From Arachidicoccus terrestris (GTDB taxonomy: Bacteria > Bacteroidota > Bacteroidia > Chitinophagales > Chitinophagaceae): a stretch of 64,000 bases of DNA. The notes under the pieces are model-generated. The model saw only the letters and a program-made list of their open reading frames with translations. It was not told where the DNA came from and searched no databases. Below are positions 16,601 through 26,345 of this stretch, piece after piece. The first letter of the stretch is position 1. Each line of letters begins with the position of its first letter. The position numbers and the translations under genes are program-made. The DNA lies in contig NZ_CP083387.1 of NCBI RefSeq assembly GCF_020042345.1, positions 1,178,001-1,242,000 on the forward strand, written 5' to 3'.

Positions 16601-17212
16601 CTACAAAAACTCAATATAAATGACAAAATAATGCGGAATTTTAAAATGGCTGCCCAGCTTTTCGGGGGAAATATCAGATTGAGCCACTTCACAATAAGAG
16701 CCGGATCCGTCCGGACGAATTGTCGGCGTGATGATCGCAAACACAGCATTCATTACATCAATATTTAATTCTAAGCGTTGCTTTTCCCCAAAAAAATCCG
16801 TTAGCGCATAATCATCTGCTTTATTTATCAACGGCAAATAGGTCTTTCTGCTTCCGAATCCATTACCAAAGACCTGCGCTTTCAACTGTCCATCTGCCAG
16901 TTTGAATGCATATACCAGCGACAGCGAATCTGCTTTAATGTTAAAAAAATCCGATTCCTTACCCTCAAACAATATTGTAGAATCTGCCAGCCTGCCATCT
17001 TTGAATTCTCTGAGTAAAATCTTATAGGTTTTACCGCGAAGCGCCGTTCCTTTAAAATTGAGCTGTTCAAAATAAATATTTTCAAAATTCAACAGGTTTT
17101 GGAGATCCCGGTTCTCACTACCATATTTTTTGCTCATAGTCACGGTGTGCTGTCCGTAACTGAAGCAAAATGTAAACGTACATATCAGCAATAAAATATA
17201 TCTGTTCGTCAT
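16601..17212 (-). CDS. Secreted protein of unknown function
   Basis: The 203-residue protein begins with a signal peptide (YILLLICTFTFCFSYGQ, cleavage after about residue 21). The mature part looks beta-rich (FKGTALRGKTYKILLREF, DSTILFEGKESDFFNI) and has one Cys. I recognise no family. It lies 97 nt after the ABC membrane gene on the same strand, so it may be cotranscribed with the transporter, and 144 nt before ada. Its C-terminus shows no outer-membrane or sorting motif. Confidence 0.6.
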   Translation of the reverse strand: MTNRYILLLICTFTFCFSYGQHTVTMSKKYGSENRDLQNLLNFENIYFEQLNFKGTALRGKTYKILLREFKDGRLADSTILFEGKESDFFNIKADSLSLVYAFKLADGQLKAQVFGNGFGSRKTYLPLINKADDYALTDFFGEKQRLELNIDVMNAVFAIITPTIRPDGSGSYCEVAQSDISPEKLGSHFKIPHYFVIYIEFL

Positions 17213-17309
17213 ACATATAAATTAGATGGTAAACGCTGAAAAGTTATCAACTGCCCCTACAAATTTAAAAACAAATCCATAAACGCCACTGCCGAAAAAC
17301 GCCTGAGGC

Positions 17310-18455
17310 TCACCCCTGGCAATAATACCTGATCCGAAACAATATATAGGCGGCGACAAAAAAGCCAAGGACGGCCAGCCAGAAAAATCCATACAGGGTA
17401 ACAACAAAAGCGACGCACATGAGCAGGAACCCAGCCTTTAATACGGCCTTTAAATTAAACTGCAGATAGGCCGAAAAATAATAAAAGAAAAGGAGAATGC
17501 ACCATTCAGACAACATGCCAACAAGCGCCAACCATCCATAACCGGCAAGCCATAAAATTAAACATTCGGGAAGAACAATAATCCAATGGCTCCTTCCCGC
17601 GGAAAAGAAAAAATGACGTATCTGGCTAACCGGCAGCCCCCGAAGGTCCCTGAACCGGTCTTCCATAAATTTCGCCGCTCTAAACGCCAACAGGCCGTGT
17701 GCGCTGCCGATCAGCAGAAAGCTAAGCCACCATTGCCGGGGCGACATTGCGGCCTCCCTCTCCCAGTGGATCATCAAAAAGGTCAGTAACAGCGTCACGC
17801 ATTTTGTAATGAGCACGGCAGGCAACTCCTGAACCAGGCTATAGGTCAATATCATCCACTTTGTCAAGTTCAGCTTTGACACCCTGCTAATAACCGGATA
17901 ACCTTTTTTCTTCTCCGGAATGCGCAAAAGTTGCCGGTAATTCACGCAGGTGACTATAATAATCAACATCAGAAGACAAAACACAATCACAATTCCATAT
18001 ATAGCCACGCCCTCATATAGCGACATGACTAAGCAGGCCAGCCCGTAAATCAACAGCGGCAGGCTCAGCCATAATTCAATTTTAAACCATACCCACCACT
18101 GAGTTCTCTTAGGCAATATGCCCAGGCTCTGTTTTAAAAATCCGTAATCATCCTGCAAGAGCAACTGCTTAACAAATAACCGCGTCTTCATCAGATAAAA
18201 GCCGGCCAGCACCAGAAAAAGTATAACCATGAACTGGTGGGTCACCATAAAAATCATCAGCACAAAATGCCAGAAAAAACTTTCAGAAGCGGGTATTTCG
18301 CCCAGATAATTGATAAATAAAAAACTGCCGATAAAAAGGACATACAAAAACAAAAAGGTACCCGCATGTTGCCGGTAAAAGGGCCCCACAAACAATCGCC
18401 TCATTACGCTGCCGGCGCTAAAAAACCGGTTCCTGTTACCGATAAAACGACTCAT
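17310..18455 (-). CDS. ABC transporter membrane subunit
   Basis: The 381-residue polytopic protein has around ten hydrophobic helices and no soluble domain. It overlaps the ABC ATPase gene by 4 nt (ATGA), which indicates translational coupling and marks it as the transporter's membrane partner. I could not name a family beyond ABC-2-type-like topology. The substrate and direction of transport are unknown. Similar ATPase/membrane pairs export lipids, peptides or antibiotics. Confidence 0.7.
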   Translation of the reverse strand: MSRFIGNRNRFFSAGSVMRRLFVGPFYRQHAGTFLFLYVLFIGSFLFINYLGEIPASESFFWHFVLMIFMVTHQFMVILFLVLAGFYLMKTRLFVKQLLLQDDYGFLKQSLGILPKRTQWWVWFKIELWLSLPLLIYGLACLVMSLYEGVAIYGIVIVFCLLMLIIIVTCVNYRQLLRIPEKKKGYPVISRVSKLNLTKWMILTYSLVQELPAVLITKCVTLLLTFLMIHWEREAAMSPRQWWLSFLLIGSAHGLLAFRAAKFMEDRFRDLRGLPVSQIRHFFFSAGRSHWIIVLPECLILWLAGYGWLALVGMLSEWCILLFFYYFSAYLQFNLKAVLKAGFLLMCVAFVVTLYGFFWLAVLGFFVAAYILFRIRYYCQG

Positions 18456-19087
18456 AGGTTTTGCAGTTTTCCGTTTTCCAGCAGTAGCGTTTGCAGATGA
18501 CCGGGGCCGAGATCCCGATCACCGTAACTTAGATGGGAAGCGATGATAAAACCAACCTTATATTTTTCATGAACGGCCCAGATAAAACCACTCAACTTAT
18601 CAGCCGAAGCGATATCTAATCCATTGAAGGGTTCATCCAGCAAAATCCACTCGGGACGACCTGTAAAAGCCAGTAGTAGAGAAAGCTTCTTGAGCATGCC
18701 GCTCGAATATGCCCCTGTGGCCTTATCCAGAAACTCATTTACCGAAAATCCTTCCATTAAATCATTCAGATCCCAACAGGCATCCCCTTTGATTTTTTCA
18801 AAAAAGCTCAATAAGTGCCGGCCCGTCAGAAACGCAGGGAACTGCGGCTCTGCAGGCGCATAGCTAACTTTCTTTCTGCAAAGCCTTGGGCTTTGCTTAA
18901 TAAACGTACCATTTATGCTGATCTGACCTTCAAACGGTAGCTGAGCCGCCATAGAAAGAAGCAGGGTGCTTTTTCCGGAACCATTGACCCCCTTCAATAA
19001 ATACCAGCCTTTTTCAATAGACCACTGTTCTATATCAAGGACAGAGCGTTGATTGTATTTTTTGGAAAAGTTCACGAGTTCGATCAT
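18452..19087 (-). CDS. ABC transporter ATP-binding protein
   Basis: The 211-residue ATPase is at the short end for the class. Walker A is GVNGSGKST (residues 34-42), the signature is YSSGMLKKL (an SSGM variant of LSGGQ), Walker B is EWILLDEPFNGLD, and the switch His is in IIASHLSYGD. Absence of extra domains suits an exporter of the ABC-2 type. It is the first gene of the unit and overlaps the membrane subunit by 4 nt. Confidence 0.92.
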   Translation of the reverse strand: MIELVNFSKKYNQRSVLDIEQWSIEKGWYLLKGVNGSGKSTLLLSMAAQLPFEGQISINGTFIKQSPRLCRKKVSYAPAEPQFPAFLTGRHLLSFFEKIKGDACWDLNDLMEGFSVNEFLDKATGAYSSGMLKKLSLLLAFTGRPEWILLDEPFNGLDIASADKLSGFIWAVHEKYKVGFIIASHLSYGDRDLGPGHLQTLLLENGKLQNL

Positions 19088-19334
19088 AACATCTACTTTG
19101 ATGAATAACTAAATCAGGATGAATTCCTGAAATTAACACCTCTATTTCAACTTGAAAATTGTAGGAATGTTAAACCCTTCTTTTTTTTTATAAGCGGTTA
19201 TGCGCCTGTTTGTATACCATCCAGATTTGTGGTACATTAAAAAAGCACAGGCCCATTTACAAGGCGATAACTGTTAACAAGCTATCCGCCAGGAACGCTC
19301 AAGCAACCGGAGTATCATGACACAACACCCGCAT

Positions 19335-21797
19335 TTACTCATCCTCCCCATTTGGCCCCTTATGCAATGGATCCCACACGATCTTTACTTCTCCGTCTTT
19401 ATCATCACGTGCTCTTAAATAAAGAACAATACCTTTATTTTTTTTGGGTTTCAGGCCTCTTGCTTTCCTGTCTGCTACTTTCTGAGGGTTTCTAAGTGGT
19501 ACAACAATACCGATATCCGTTCCTGGCCCGAAGGCATAAATGCCGTTCAGGCTGAGGTTGATAGCCGTTGAATGAATATTCATTTCCGGGATATGCACTT
19601 TCCCATTGTCAATGGTCAACACATTGCTGACAGGTTCAAAATAGATATGGGACAGATTGCGCCTGCGGAAAACGAACTTTTGTATTGTCTCAAAAGGTCC
19701 GAAATTAATCAATTCTCCATTTTTGAGTTTAAAAGACACCACTCCCGTAAGGCTTTCCTTTACAATATCAGACTGGCTATTCAACTTGCCCTTAATATTG
19801 ATTTTTCCAGAGAAATCCCCCGCTATGTTTTTTGATGTAAGGGTCCTTTGCCCCAGATTATCCAGGCCATAGAACAGTTTGGAAGTATTAATACCGCTTA
19901 AATTAGCATTGAGTGAAAAGGGCACCGCCGTTGAATCCGGATTCATCATGACAGAAGCCTCCAGCGAACCATCCGCAAACTGCATGGTCAAGGGTGACAG
20001 TCTGATATTATCTTCATTCATTTCCAATACGCCTTTTACATTTCTCGCTGCGAATGAGCTATAATATAGTCGGTTTACTGATGCATTAATTTTCATGGAG
20101 CTTTTGTCCATCAATAAGGCCAGTCTCTCATTAACCCGGTGGTATTTCCGGCGCTGCTGTGCGGCAGATTTATTTGCCTTTACCTGTGTCAATCCTTTAA
20201 ACTCCTGTAAATTCAGCGTGTCGCTATGTAAAAACCATTCAAACGTTGCCTTCTGTGGATCGTCAAAATACACATTCAAGAATTGACGTGCAATGCCGTG
20301 AAGTTCAATATCACTTTTACCAGTAGAAAGCGTACTGTTTTTAATGACCAAATCGGCACCATTAAAGTTCAGGTCAATAAAACCTTCTGAAAAATGAACA
20401 TTATGTGGTACATACGTAAAAGCCGCATCCTTAATTTTCAGTCCTCCCATGATGCTGTGCCCGAGACTATCGTGAGTGGCTACCCCTCCATGATAATGCA
20501 CTTTCAGATCAGCCGACCCCTTCGTGAAATTAAACGTCTGACTTAGAGCAGTATTGAGCCGACTAACAGGAAATCCGGATCTTAACTGAAAATCCAGTAA
20601 GGGGTGCTTCAGGTTCATCAATTGAATACTATCGGCAATAATTGGGATGTCCAGATAATTGGCCGTCAAATGGTCGACTGTCACGGCCGAATTGTCATCC
20701 CCTTTTCCTCTGCCCGGCACGACCTGGTTACTAAAATTACCTGCAAAACTGGCGTTTTTCAATACCCCAAAATTTGTCTGAATATCATTACCTGTTGTCT
20801 GCCACCTGGCATGAACCAATGGCGTGTCAGGTGAGGTAAACGCCCCTTTTAAGGACACTTGCAATGAAATATCTCTAGCTAAGTTGAATTTTTTCAACTT
20901 ATCGGAAATATTTTTATTCAGAATGGATAGACTTTCCTTGTAACTGATTTTAGGCGCATCCACTTCAATCCTAAACCCAGGCTTTGGAGCTTTAAAATCA
21001 AAGGTAGCTGCCAGTTTCATTATAGCAGAGCCGACCTGTAATTGTTGAAAGGGTAACTGCAACTGCCCCTTGGCCCGGTCGTAGACTAATCTCAATTTTC
21101 CTTTAAAATCCTTATCTACCATATATCCACCCTTGGCGAGATTAAAACCCAACTGACCCACATGCAACCAGGTAGCTGCCACAATATGCATAACATTGCC
21201 TTTTTCTGACGCCGCTCCCGTAAATTCCTTGATCAAGACCTGAATCTTCTTGTTCTTCACCTTTTGATCAAAGGTGAAAAGAATATTATCCAGCTGAAAA
21301 TTGCCGATATGTATTTCCTTTTTGCTTTTTTCAGGCGAACTGTTTTCTTTCTTTTTGAGCAGATAGCTATTGGTATATCCGCCGGAATCTGTAAATAAAT
21401 TCATCTCTCCATCGGCCAGGGTAACTTTATTTATCTGCGGATTTCCGCCAAGCATGGAAAAGAGATTAAATTTTACATACACAGATTTAAATTGCATCAA
21501 AGGGCGCCGGTGTGTTTTATACATGCTGTCACTCAGCGCCACCTCCTGTAATTCCAGCGCAACATCGGGGAAACTTTTAAAGAATGCCGGTTGCATATCT
21601 TTAATTGTAAATTTCCCTTCTATATGTTCACTGACTGAACTCGTTATCTTTTGAAGTAATTGCTGTTTATGCGTATTAATATACCAACCTGCCAATAACC
21701 ATACGATCACCAATAGCAATACCAGCCCTGACAGCGACAATGCTGCAATTTTTGCCCATTTCGGGAACTTGCGTGGTGATTTGGTTGCTGTCTCCAT
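19335..21797 (-). CDS. AsmA-like protein
   Basis: The 820-residue protein has a single N-terminal membrane helix (about 15-35, IAALSLSGLVLLLVIVWLLA) and a long repetitive beta-rich body typical of the AsmA/TamB-type bridge-like proteins. The C-terminal part (FNANLSGINTSKLFYGL-like, LTGVVSFKLKNGELINFGPF) fits the AsmA C-terminal domain, and the tail is charged. In other Gram-negatives such proteins span the periplasm and move phospholipids to, or influence assembly of, the outer membrane. Lipid transport here is inferred by family only. It is 61 nt downstream of the ArsC-like gene. Confidence 0.88.
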   Translation of the reverse strand: METATKSPRKFPKWAKIAALSLSGLVLLLVIVWLLAGWYINTHKQQLLQKITSSVSEHIEGKFTIKDMQPAFFKSFPDVALELQEVALSDSMYKTHRRPLMQFKSVYVKFNLFSMLGGNPQINKVTLADGEMNLFTDSGGYTNSYLLKKKENSSPEKSKKEIHIGNFQLDNILFTFDQKVKNKKIQVLIKEFTGAASEKGNVMHIVAATWLHVGQLGFNLAKGGYMVDKDFKGKLRLVYDRAKGQLQLPFQQLQVGSAIMKLAATFDFKAPKPGFRIEVDAPKISYKESLSILNKNISDKLKKFNLARDISLQVSLKGAFTSPDTPLVHARWQTTGNDIQTNFGVLKNASFAGNFSNQVVPGRGKGDDNSAVTVDHLTANYLDIPIIADSIQLMNLKHPLLDFQLRSGFPVSRLNTALSQTFNFTKGSADLKVHYHGGVATHDSLGHSIMGGLKIKDAAFTYVPHNVHFSEGFIDLNFNGADLVIKNSTLSTGKSDIELHGIARQFLNVYFDDPQKATFEWFLHSDTLNLQEFKGLTQVKANKSAAQQRRKYHRVNERLALLMDKSSMKINASVNRLYYSSFAARNVKGVLEMNEDNIRLSPLTMQFADGSLEASVMMNPDSTAVPFSLNANLSGINTSKLFYGLDNLGQRTLTSKNIAGDFSGKINIKGKLNSQSDIVKESLTGVVSFKLKNGELINFGPFETIQKFVFRRRNLSHIYFEPVSNVLTIDNGKVHIPEMNIHSTAINLSLNGIYAFGPGTDIGIVVPLRNPQKVADRKARGLKPKKNKGIVLYLRARDDKDGEVKIVWDPLHKGPNGEDE

Positions 21798-21858
21798 GGT
21801 GATTTCCGGTTGTTATCGGGTATTTAATCCGTCAGTTGGTCTACCCAGTGGACCGCGA

Positions 21859-22215
21859 TCAGACTGTCCAATCTATCGCGTCATAGGTCTCCTGATCAAA
21901 ACCCAGTGCAATTACTTTGCCATCTAATTCAATCAGTGGTCTTTTAATCACACTGGTTTTGGCAATAGCCAGGTCAAAGGCCGCTGCTTTAGAGGTAATG
22001 CTGTTCTTTGTCTGTTCATCCAATGCTCGCCAGGTTGTTCCTTTTTTATTGATCAAAGGCTCCCACCCTATCTGACTGGCCCAGCCGGTTAATTTCTTTT
22101 TAGTGATACCTGCTTTTTTATAGTCATGGAAAATATATGGCACTTTCCGGCCATTCAGATAATCCAGCGCTTTTTTAACAGTGTTGCAGTTTTTAATCCC
22201 GTATACGGTGTACAT
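21859..22215 (-). CDS. ArsC/Spx family protein (YffB-like)
   Basis: The 118-residue protein has a thioredoxin-like ArsC/Spx fold. The N-terminal YGIKNCNTVKKALDYL carries a single Cys, and the ending includes KRPLIELDGKVIALGF. Closest in style is YffB, a glutathione-linked reductase-like protein of unknown substrate, rather than true arsenate reductase or the regulator Spx. No ars genes are nearby. It lies 25 nt downstream of pdxJ on the same strand. Confidence 0.85.
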   Translation of the reverse strand: MYTVYGIKNCNTVKKALDYLNGRKVPYIFHDYKKAGITKKKLTGWASQIGWEPLINKKGTTWRALDEQTKNSITSKAAAFDLAIAKTSVIKRPLIELDGKVIALGFDQETYDAIDWTV

Positions 22216-22240
22216 AAGTTTGTTTTTAAGGGAGTTACTT

Positions 22241-22981
22241 TTATGAATTTACGACGGCCGTCGATCCTGCCAGACGGCGTCTATACATCTGAATCGTATT
22301 TTCAAGACCCAGATAAAGGGCATCACAGATCAATGCATGACCAATAGACACTTCGTCCAGCTGGGGGATATTATCTTTGAAGAACTTCAGGTTGCTCAGA
22401 TCCAGATCATGACCTGCATTGAGTCCTAACCCCAGTTCTTTGGCCTTTTCGGCCGCAATGACATATGGCGCTATCGCTTTAGTACGATTCTCCATAAATC
22501 CTCTGGCATAGGCCTCCGTATAGAGTTCCACCCGGTCTGCACCCGTCGTGGCAGCTGCCGCCACCATTTCCGGTACAGGATCCACAAACAGGCTCACCCG
22601 GATACCGACCCTTTTGAAGACCGATACAATCTTTTTGAGATAATCCTGATGCTTAACGGTATCCCAGCCATGATTACTGGTAATCTGCCCCGCACTATCC
22701 GGAACCAATGTCACCTGATGAGGCTGTACTTCTAAAACAAGATCCACGAACTTTTGCTCCTGGCAATTCCCTTCCACATTAAATTCAACCTGAATGTTTT
22801 TTCTGATTTCCCGGACATCACTATATCTAATATGGCGTTCATCTGGTCTGGGATGAACAGTAATCCCCTGAGCACCAAATCGTTGAGCATCGATCGCTGC
22901 CGCCAGCACATCAGGGTTATTTCCGCCACGGCTGTTCCTTAAAACAGCAATTTTATTTATATTTACACTAAGTTTGGTCAT
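22241..22981 (-). CDS. pdxJ: Pyridoxine 5'-phosphate synthase
   Basis: PdxJ condenses 1-deoxy-D-xylulose 5-phosphate with 3-amino-2-oxopropyl phosphate in the last step of de novo vitamin B6 synthesis. The TIM-barrel protein of 246 residues shows the expected motifs: LSVNINKIAVLRNSRGG with phosphate-binding residues, GITVHPRPDERHI with the catalytic His region, EFNVEGN, TLVPDS, and GLNAGHDLDLSNL. Length and start match the family. It is probably the first gene of a pdxJ-arsC-like-asmA-like unit. Confidence 0.97.
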   Translation of the reverse strand: MTKLSVNINKIAVLRNSRGGNNPDVLAAAIDAQRFGAQGITVHPRPDERHIRYSDVREIRKNIQVEFNVEGNCQEQKFVDLVLEVQPHQVTLVPDSAGQITSNHGWDTVKHQDYLKKIVSVFKRVGIRVSLFVDPVPEMVAAAATTGADRVELYTEAYARGFMENRTKAIAPYVIAAEKAKELGLGLNAGHDLDLSNLKFFKDNIPQLDEVSIGHALICDALYLGLENTIQMYRRRLAGSTAVVNS

Positions 22982-23176
22982 TTTACATTGATTTTTTCCT
23001 GATCATTGATATATGATAATTTGCAGACTGGTCATAAAAGAGCCACATCTGGTCATTATACAGACGCAATATGGATGATTCTGAGGTCACTCTACTCAAA
23101 TGTACATTAAAATTAATCAAAAATTTCGGGCCACCTTTCGTATTATTGCAAACAAACCTATTTTCCAGTAAAATCT

Positions 23177-24028
23177 ATGCTACAGAAAACCTTTGAATTA
23201 CAAGCCACATCGCCTAAAAGCCGCATTTTGCAATTGGAACTGGGGCCTGCACATATTACAGTCAGTACTTTTGATACAACATTTAAACCCATAGGTCAAT
23301 TAGAGCATTTTAATTTTAAAACCACGGAAAGCCAGGATTGGTCAGCACTCTGGTCAGCTTTAAAAGACCAGTCTGCCATCCTTGCAGAGACAACCCCTGT
23401 AGAAAAAGTACTGGTAACCTGGGAGAATGACCAGGTTCAACCCATCCCGGCGGCCTTGTACCATACCGGTGATCAGGAGGCCATTTTCCAGTACAACAAA
23501 GCAAGCATCAGCAGGCAGGAAGCATTTTATCAACATCTTGCGGACACAGCGGGAGATTATGTTTTCAGCTATAGTGTGCCAACAGCCATGTATGAAATCC
23601 TATCAGCGGCCTATCCAGAGGCCATCCACCAGCATAAGCAGGCCGCTATTACCCGGAAAATCAATAGCTTTTCGGACGCGTATCCCCTTAAAGCCTTACT
23701 GGTCTTTTACCAGGATCATTTTATTCTGACGACCTTTAAAGCAGATAAACTGCAACTTATTCTTTCCAGATCCTTTAATCATGGAGCAGACATTGTATAT
23801 CATTTATTAAGCGCCATTCAGCAAGCAAGCTATAGCCCCGATCAGTGTTGTGTTTATCTGTCCGGATTAATAGATGGAGATTCCGCTCTTTTCAAGGAAA
23901 TATATAAGTTTGTGCCTATTATTGATGTGGACAGGATGCAGGATACGGATTTTTTAACGGACCACCCGGATTACCCGTCCCACTTTTTTGTACCTTTTTA
24001 TAAATATATCCAGGATAGCCTGGTTTAA
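23177..24028 (+). CDS. DUF3822 family protein
   Basis: The 283-residue protein matches the Bacteroidota DUF3822 family, whose fold resembles the actin/ASKHA ATPases though the activity is unknown. Visible parts include FKPIGQLEHFNFK early and VYLSGLIDGDSALFKEIYKF late. It is encoded directly upstream of rsmD, with the stop and the possible upstream ATG sharing one base. This arrangement recurs in the phylum and suggests a link to ribosome or RNA work, but that is inference. Confidence 0.85.
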   Translation: MLQKTFELQATSPKSRILQLELGPAHITVSTFDTTFKPIGQLEHFNFKTTESQDWSALWSALKDQSAILAETTPVEKVLVTWENDQVQPIPAALYHTGDQEAIFQYNKASISRQEAFYQHLADTAGDYVFSYSVPTAMYEILSAAYPEAIHQHKQAAITRKINSFSDAYPLKALLVFYQDHFILTTFKADKLQLILSRSFNHGADIVYHLLSAIQQASYSPDQCCVYLSGLIDGDSALFKEIYKFVPIIDVDRMQDTDFLTDHPDYPSHFFVPFYKYIQDSLV

Positions 24029-24042
24029 TGCAGAGAATAAAT

Positions 24043-24600
24043 ATGAGAATTATATCCGGCATTCACGGTGGCAGAAAAATCAAACCGCCCGCCAAAATGC
24101 CTCATACCAGACCCACGACCGATATCGCCAAGGAAGGCTTATTTAATATATTGAACAACCGGATGTCTTTTGAGGCAATAAAGACCCTGGATCTTTTTGG
24201 CGGTACGGGATGCATTAGTTATGAGCTGGCCTCCAGAGGCGCCACTGATCTTACGATCGTGGAAAAGGATGCCATCATGTCTCAATTTATTCAACAAAAT
24301 ATGGATATGTTGCAGGTCGGAGGCGCCCGTGTTTTACGCCTCGACGTTTTTCAGTTCATTGAGAGCTGCACGGATAAGTTTGATTTTATTTTTGCCGGCC
24401 CCCCTTATGCACTGGGTACCATTGATGAACTGCCCAGAAAGATTGTCGGCGGAGGACTTATTGCGCCTGATGGCTATTTTGTACTGGAGCACACACCCAG
24501 AAACAATTATGAGGGATTTGAGGGGTTTGAGATGCAACGCAATTACGGCACAACTGTATTTTCGTTTTTTAGAAGCGGGAAAAGCCCGGATACAGTCTGA
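24043..24600 (+). CDS. rsmD: 16S rRNA (guanine(966)-N2)-methyltransferase RsmD family
   Basis: The protein has 185 residues from the ATG at 24043, which gives the family N-terminus MRIISGIHGGRKIKPP. An ATG at 24028 is also in frame. Motifs seen are RPTTDIAKEGLFNIL, the SAM-binding LDLFGGTGCISYELASRGA and VEKD. The catalytic motif IV, normally DPPY or NPPY, reads FAGPPYAL (G near residue 118). The fold and neighbours (DUF3822 before, folate ligase after) support RsmD, which methylates G966 of 16S rRNA. The altered motif leaves activity to be tested. Confidence 0.88.
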   Translation: MRIISGIHGGRKIKPPAKMPHTRPTTDIAKEGLFNILNNRMSFEAIKTLDLFGGTGCISYELASRGATDLTIVEKDAIMSQFIQQNMDMLQVGGARVLRLDVFQFIESCTDKFDFIFAGPPYALGTIDELPRKIVGGGLIAPDGYFVLEHTPRNNYEGFEGFEMQRNYGTTVFSFFRSGKSPDTV

Positions 24601-24689
24601 GAGGACGAACTGTGGTACTTAGTGCGGTCAGGAACTGGCAATTGCTGATGTGTGTTAAAAAATCCGGTAACCAAATCAATGAATCAACT

Positions 24690-25295
24690 GTGGATACCTT
24701 AAACAGCTATAACAAGAAAGATCTCCGGGCCTATTACAAAAAACTGCGCTGTTCCTTGACAGACGAGCAGGCCAGGAAAATGGACCAGGAAATCATGATA
24801 CAATTCCGGAAGATCCCAATCCAGGGAAAAGGTTTGAAAGCTGCACTTATCTATATACCCATATCCCATACCAGGGAGGTCGACACGAAACAATGCATAC
24901 AGTATCTACAGGAAGAAATTAAGCCCGGGCTGCAGGTCGCCTTTCCAAAAACAAATTTCACCACTTTGGATATGGACGCGATACTTCCGGAAGCTGCTAC
25001 CACCTTTACTGAGACAAAACACAGACTGACAGAGCCTGATGGGGGGCAAAAGATAGCGCCCGGCGCAATAGATGTGGTGCTGCTGCCGCTACTTGTTTTT
25101 GATCAGAAAGGTAACCGGGTAGGATATGGGAAAGGTTTCTACGATAGGTTACTCGCTAAATGCAGACCAGATGTGCTAAGAATCGGTTTGAGTTACCTAC
25201 CGCCAATCACACAAATAGAGGATGTTACTGAGTTTGATATACCTTTAGACTATTGTGCAACACCCGATAGATTATATGACTTTACAAACCAATAA
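24690..25295 (+). CDS. 5-formyltetrahydrofolate cyclo-ligase
   Basis: This enzyme converts 5-formyl-THF to 5,10-methenyl-THF with ATP. The family motifs are KKDLRAYYKKLR at the start, AALIYIPISHTREVDT, VAFPKTNF, and near the end RVGYGKGFYDRLL, which holds the phosphate-binding GYGKGFYDR signature. The start is uncertain: a GTG at 24690 gives the normal length (201 residues), while in-frame GTG at 24612 and ATG at 24648 give extensions with no family similarity. The gene overlaps lpxK by 20 nt. Confidence 0.92.
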   Translation: MDTLNSYNKKDLRAYYKKLRCSLTDEQARKMDQEIMIQFRKIPIQGKGLKAALIYIPISHTREVDTKQCIQYLQEEIKPGLQVAFPKTNFTTLDMDAILPEAATTFTETKHRLTEPDGGQKIAPGAIDVVLLPLLVFDQKGNRVGYGKGFYDRLLAKCRPDVLRIGLSYLPPITQIEDVTEFDIPLDYCATPDRLYDFTNQ

Positions 25296-26343
25296 ACCAG
25301 GGTTGTTAAAAAAGATCCTATTCCCCTTTGCCTGGTTATATGGCTGGGGGGTCAGCATCCGGCATTTTCTGTTTAATAAGGGCATACTGCGCGTCAGGAA
25401 ATTCGATTTCCCTGTTGTTTGTGTTGGGAACCTCTCCACGGGTGGTACCGGCAAGACCCCTACTGTACTCTATCTGCTCCGCTTACTCGAGGATAAAAGG
25501 GTTGCAACGCTTAGCCGGGGATATAAACGCAAAACCAGCGGGTTTCTGCTGGCTTCCGACCAAACGGGCCCTGACCAGATAGGTGATGAACCTTACCTGT
25601 TCCATCAGCAATTTCCTCACGCAATCGTCAGTGTAGGTGAAGACAGATGCAGTGCCATTGATCGGTTACGGCTGCTTCCCAGTCCTCCTGAAGTGATTTT
25701 ACTGGACGACGGATTTCAACATAGAAAGGTTCAGCCGGGCTTTTCTATAATTTTAACAGATTATAGCCAGTTATTTTCCAGGGATTTTTTCCTGCCCGTA
25801 GGGCATTTAAGGGATAGTCGTGCTGCCGCCCGCAGGGCGCAGCTCATCATTGTCACAAAATGCCCGACCGACCTCCGGGTTGATGATAAAGAAAAAATAA
25901 CTGCTGAACTACAGAAGTACGGGCCAAAAATTGTACTTTTCAGTTATATTAACTACCAGCATCCGATTTCTTTAAAAGAAGGGACACTTGCTGATTTAAA
26001 TGAACCGCCACATGTTTTGCTTATTCACGGTATAGCAAGGGCAAATTCTTTAAGAGCATACGTTAGCCAATTGGATCCGGAATTTAAAGAAATGATTTAT
26101 AAAGATCATCATGATTATACTGAGGCAGATGTACGTCATATTAATGCAAACTTCCAACAGTTACCTGCCGGCAATCGTATGATATTGACGACACAGAAGG
26201 ACAGCGTGAAATTAATGCAGTTCGGTGATAAGTTACGTGATCTGCCTATTTACATCCTGCCTATTGAACTGGATTTTTTATTCCAGCAGCGTGCGGTCTT
26301 TGATCAGACCATTCACCATTTTATCGAAAATTTCAAGAATTAA
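25276..26343 (+). CDS. lpxK: Tetraacyldisaccharide 4'-kinase
   Basis: LpxK phosphorylates the 4' position of the lipid A disaccharide. The 355-residue protein (ATG at 25276; a GTG at 25255 is also in frame) has an N-terminal amphipathic anchor (LLKKILFPFAWLYGWGVSI), a Walker A NLSTGGTGKTP near residue 55, the LSRGYKRK segment, and LLDDGFQHRKV with the conserved DDGFQH. It shows the organism makes lipid A. It is embedded in the run from DUF3822 to RNase R, with a 20-nt overlap upstream and 2 nt before the RNase R gene. Confidence 0.96.
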   Translation: MTLQTNKPGLLKKILFPFAWLYGWGVSIRHFLFNKGILRVRKFDFPVVCVGNLSTGGTGKTPTVLYLLRLLEDKRVATLSRGYKRKTSGFLLASDQTGPDQIGDEPYLFHQQFPHAIVSVGEDRCSAIDRLRLLPSPPEVILLDDGFQHRKVQPGFSIILTDYSQLFSRDFFLPVGHLRDSRAAARRAQLIIVTKCPTDLRVDDKEKITAELQKYGPKIVLFSYINYQHPISLKEGTLADLNEPPHVLLIHGIARANSLRAYVSQLDPEFKEMIYKDHHDYTEADVRHINANFQQLPAGNRMILTTQKDSVKLMQFGDKLRDLPIYILPIELDFLFQQRAVFDQTIHHFIENFKN

Positions 26344-26345
26344 CT

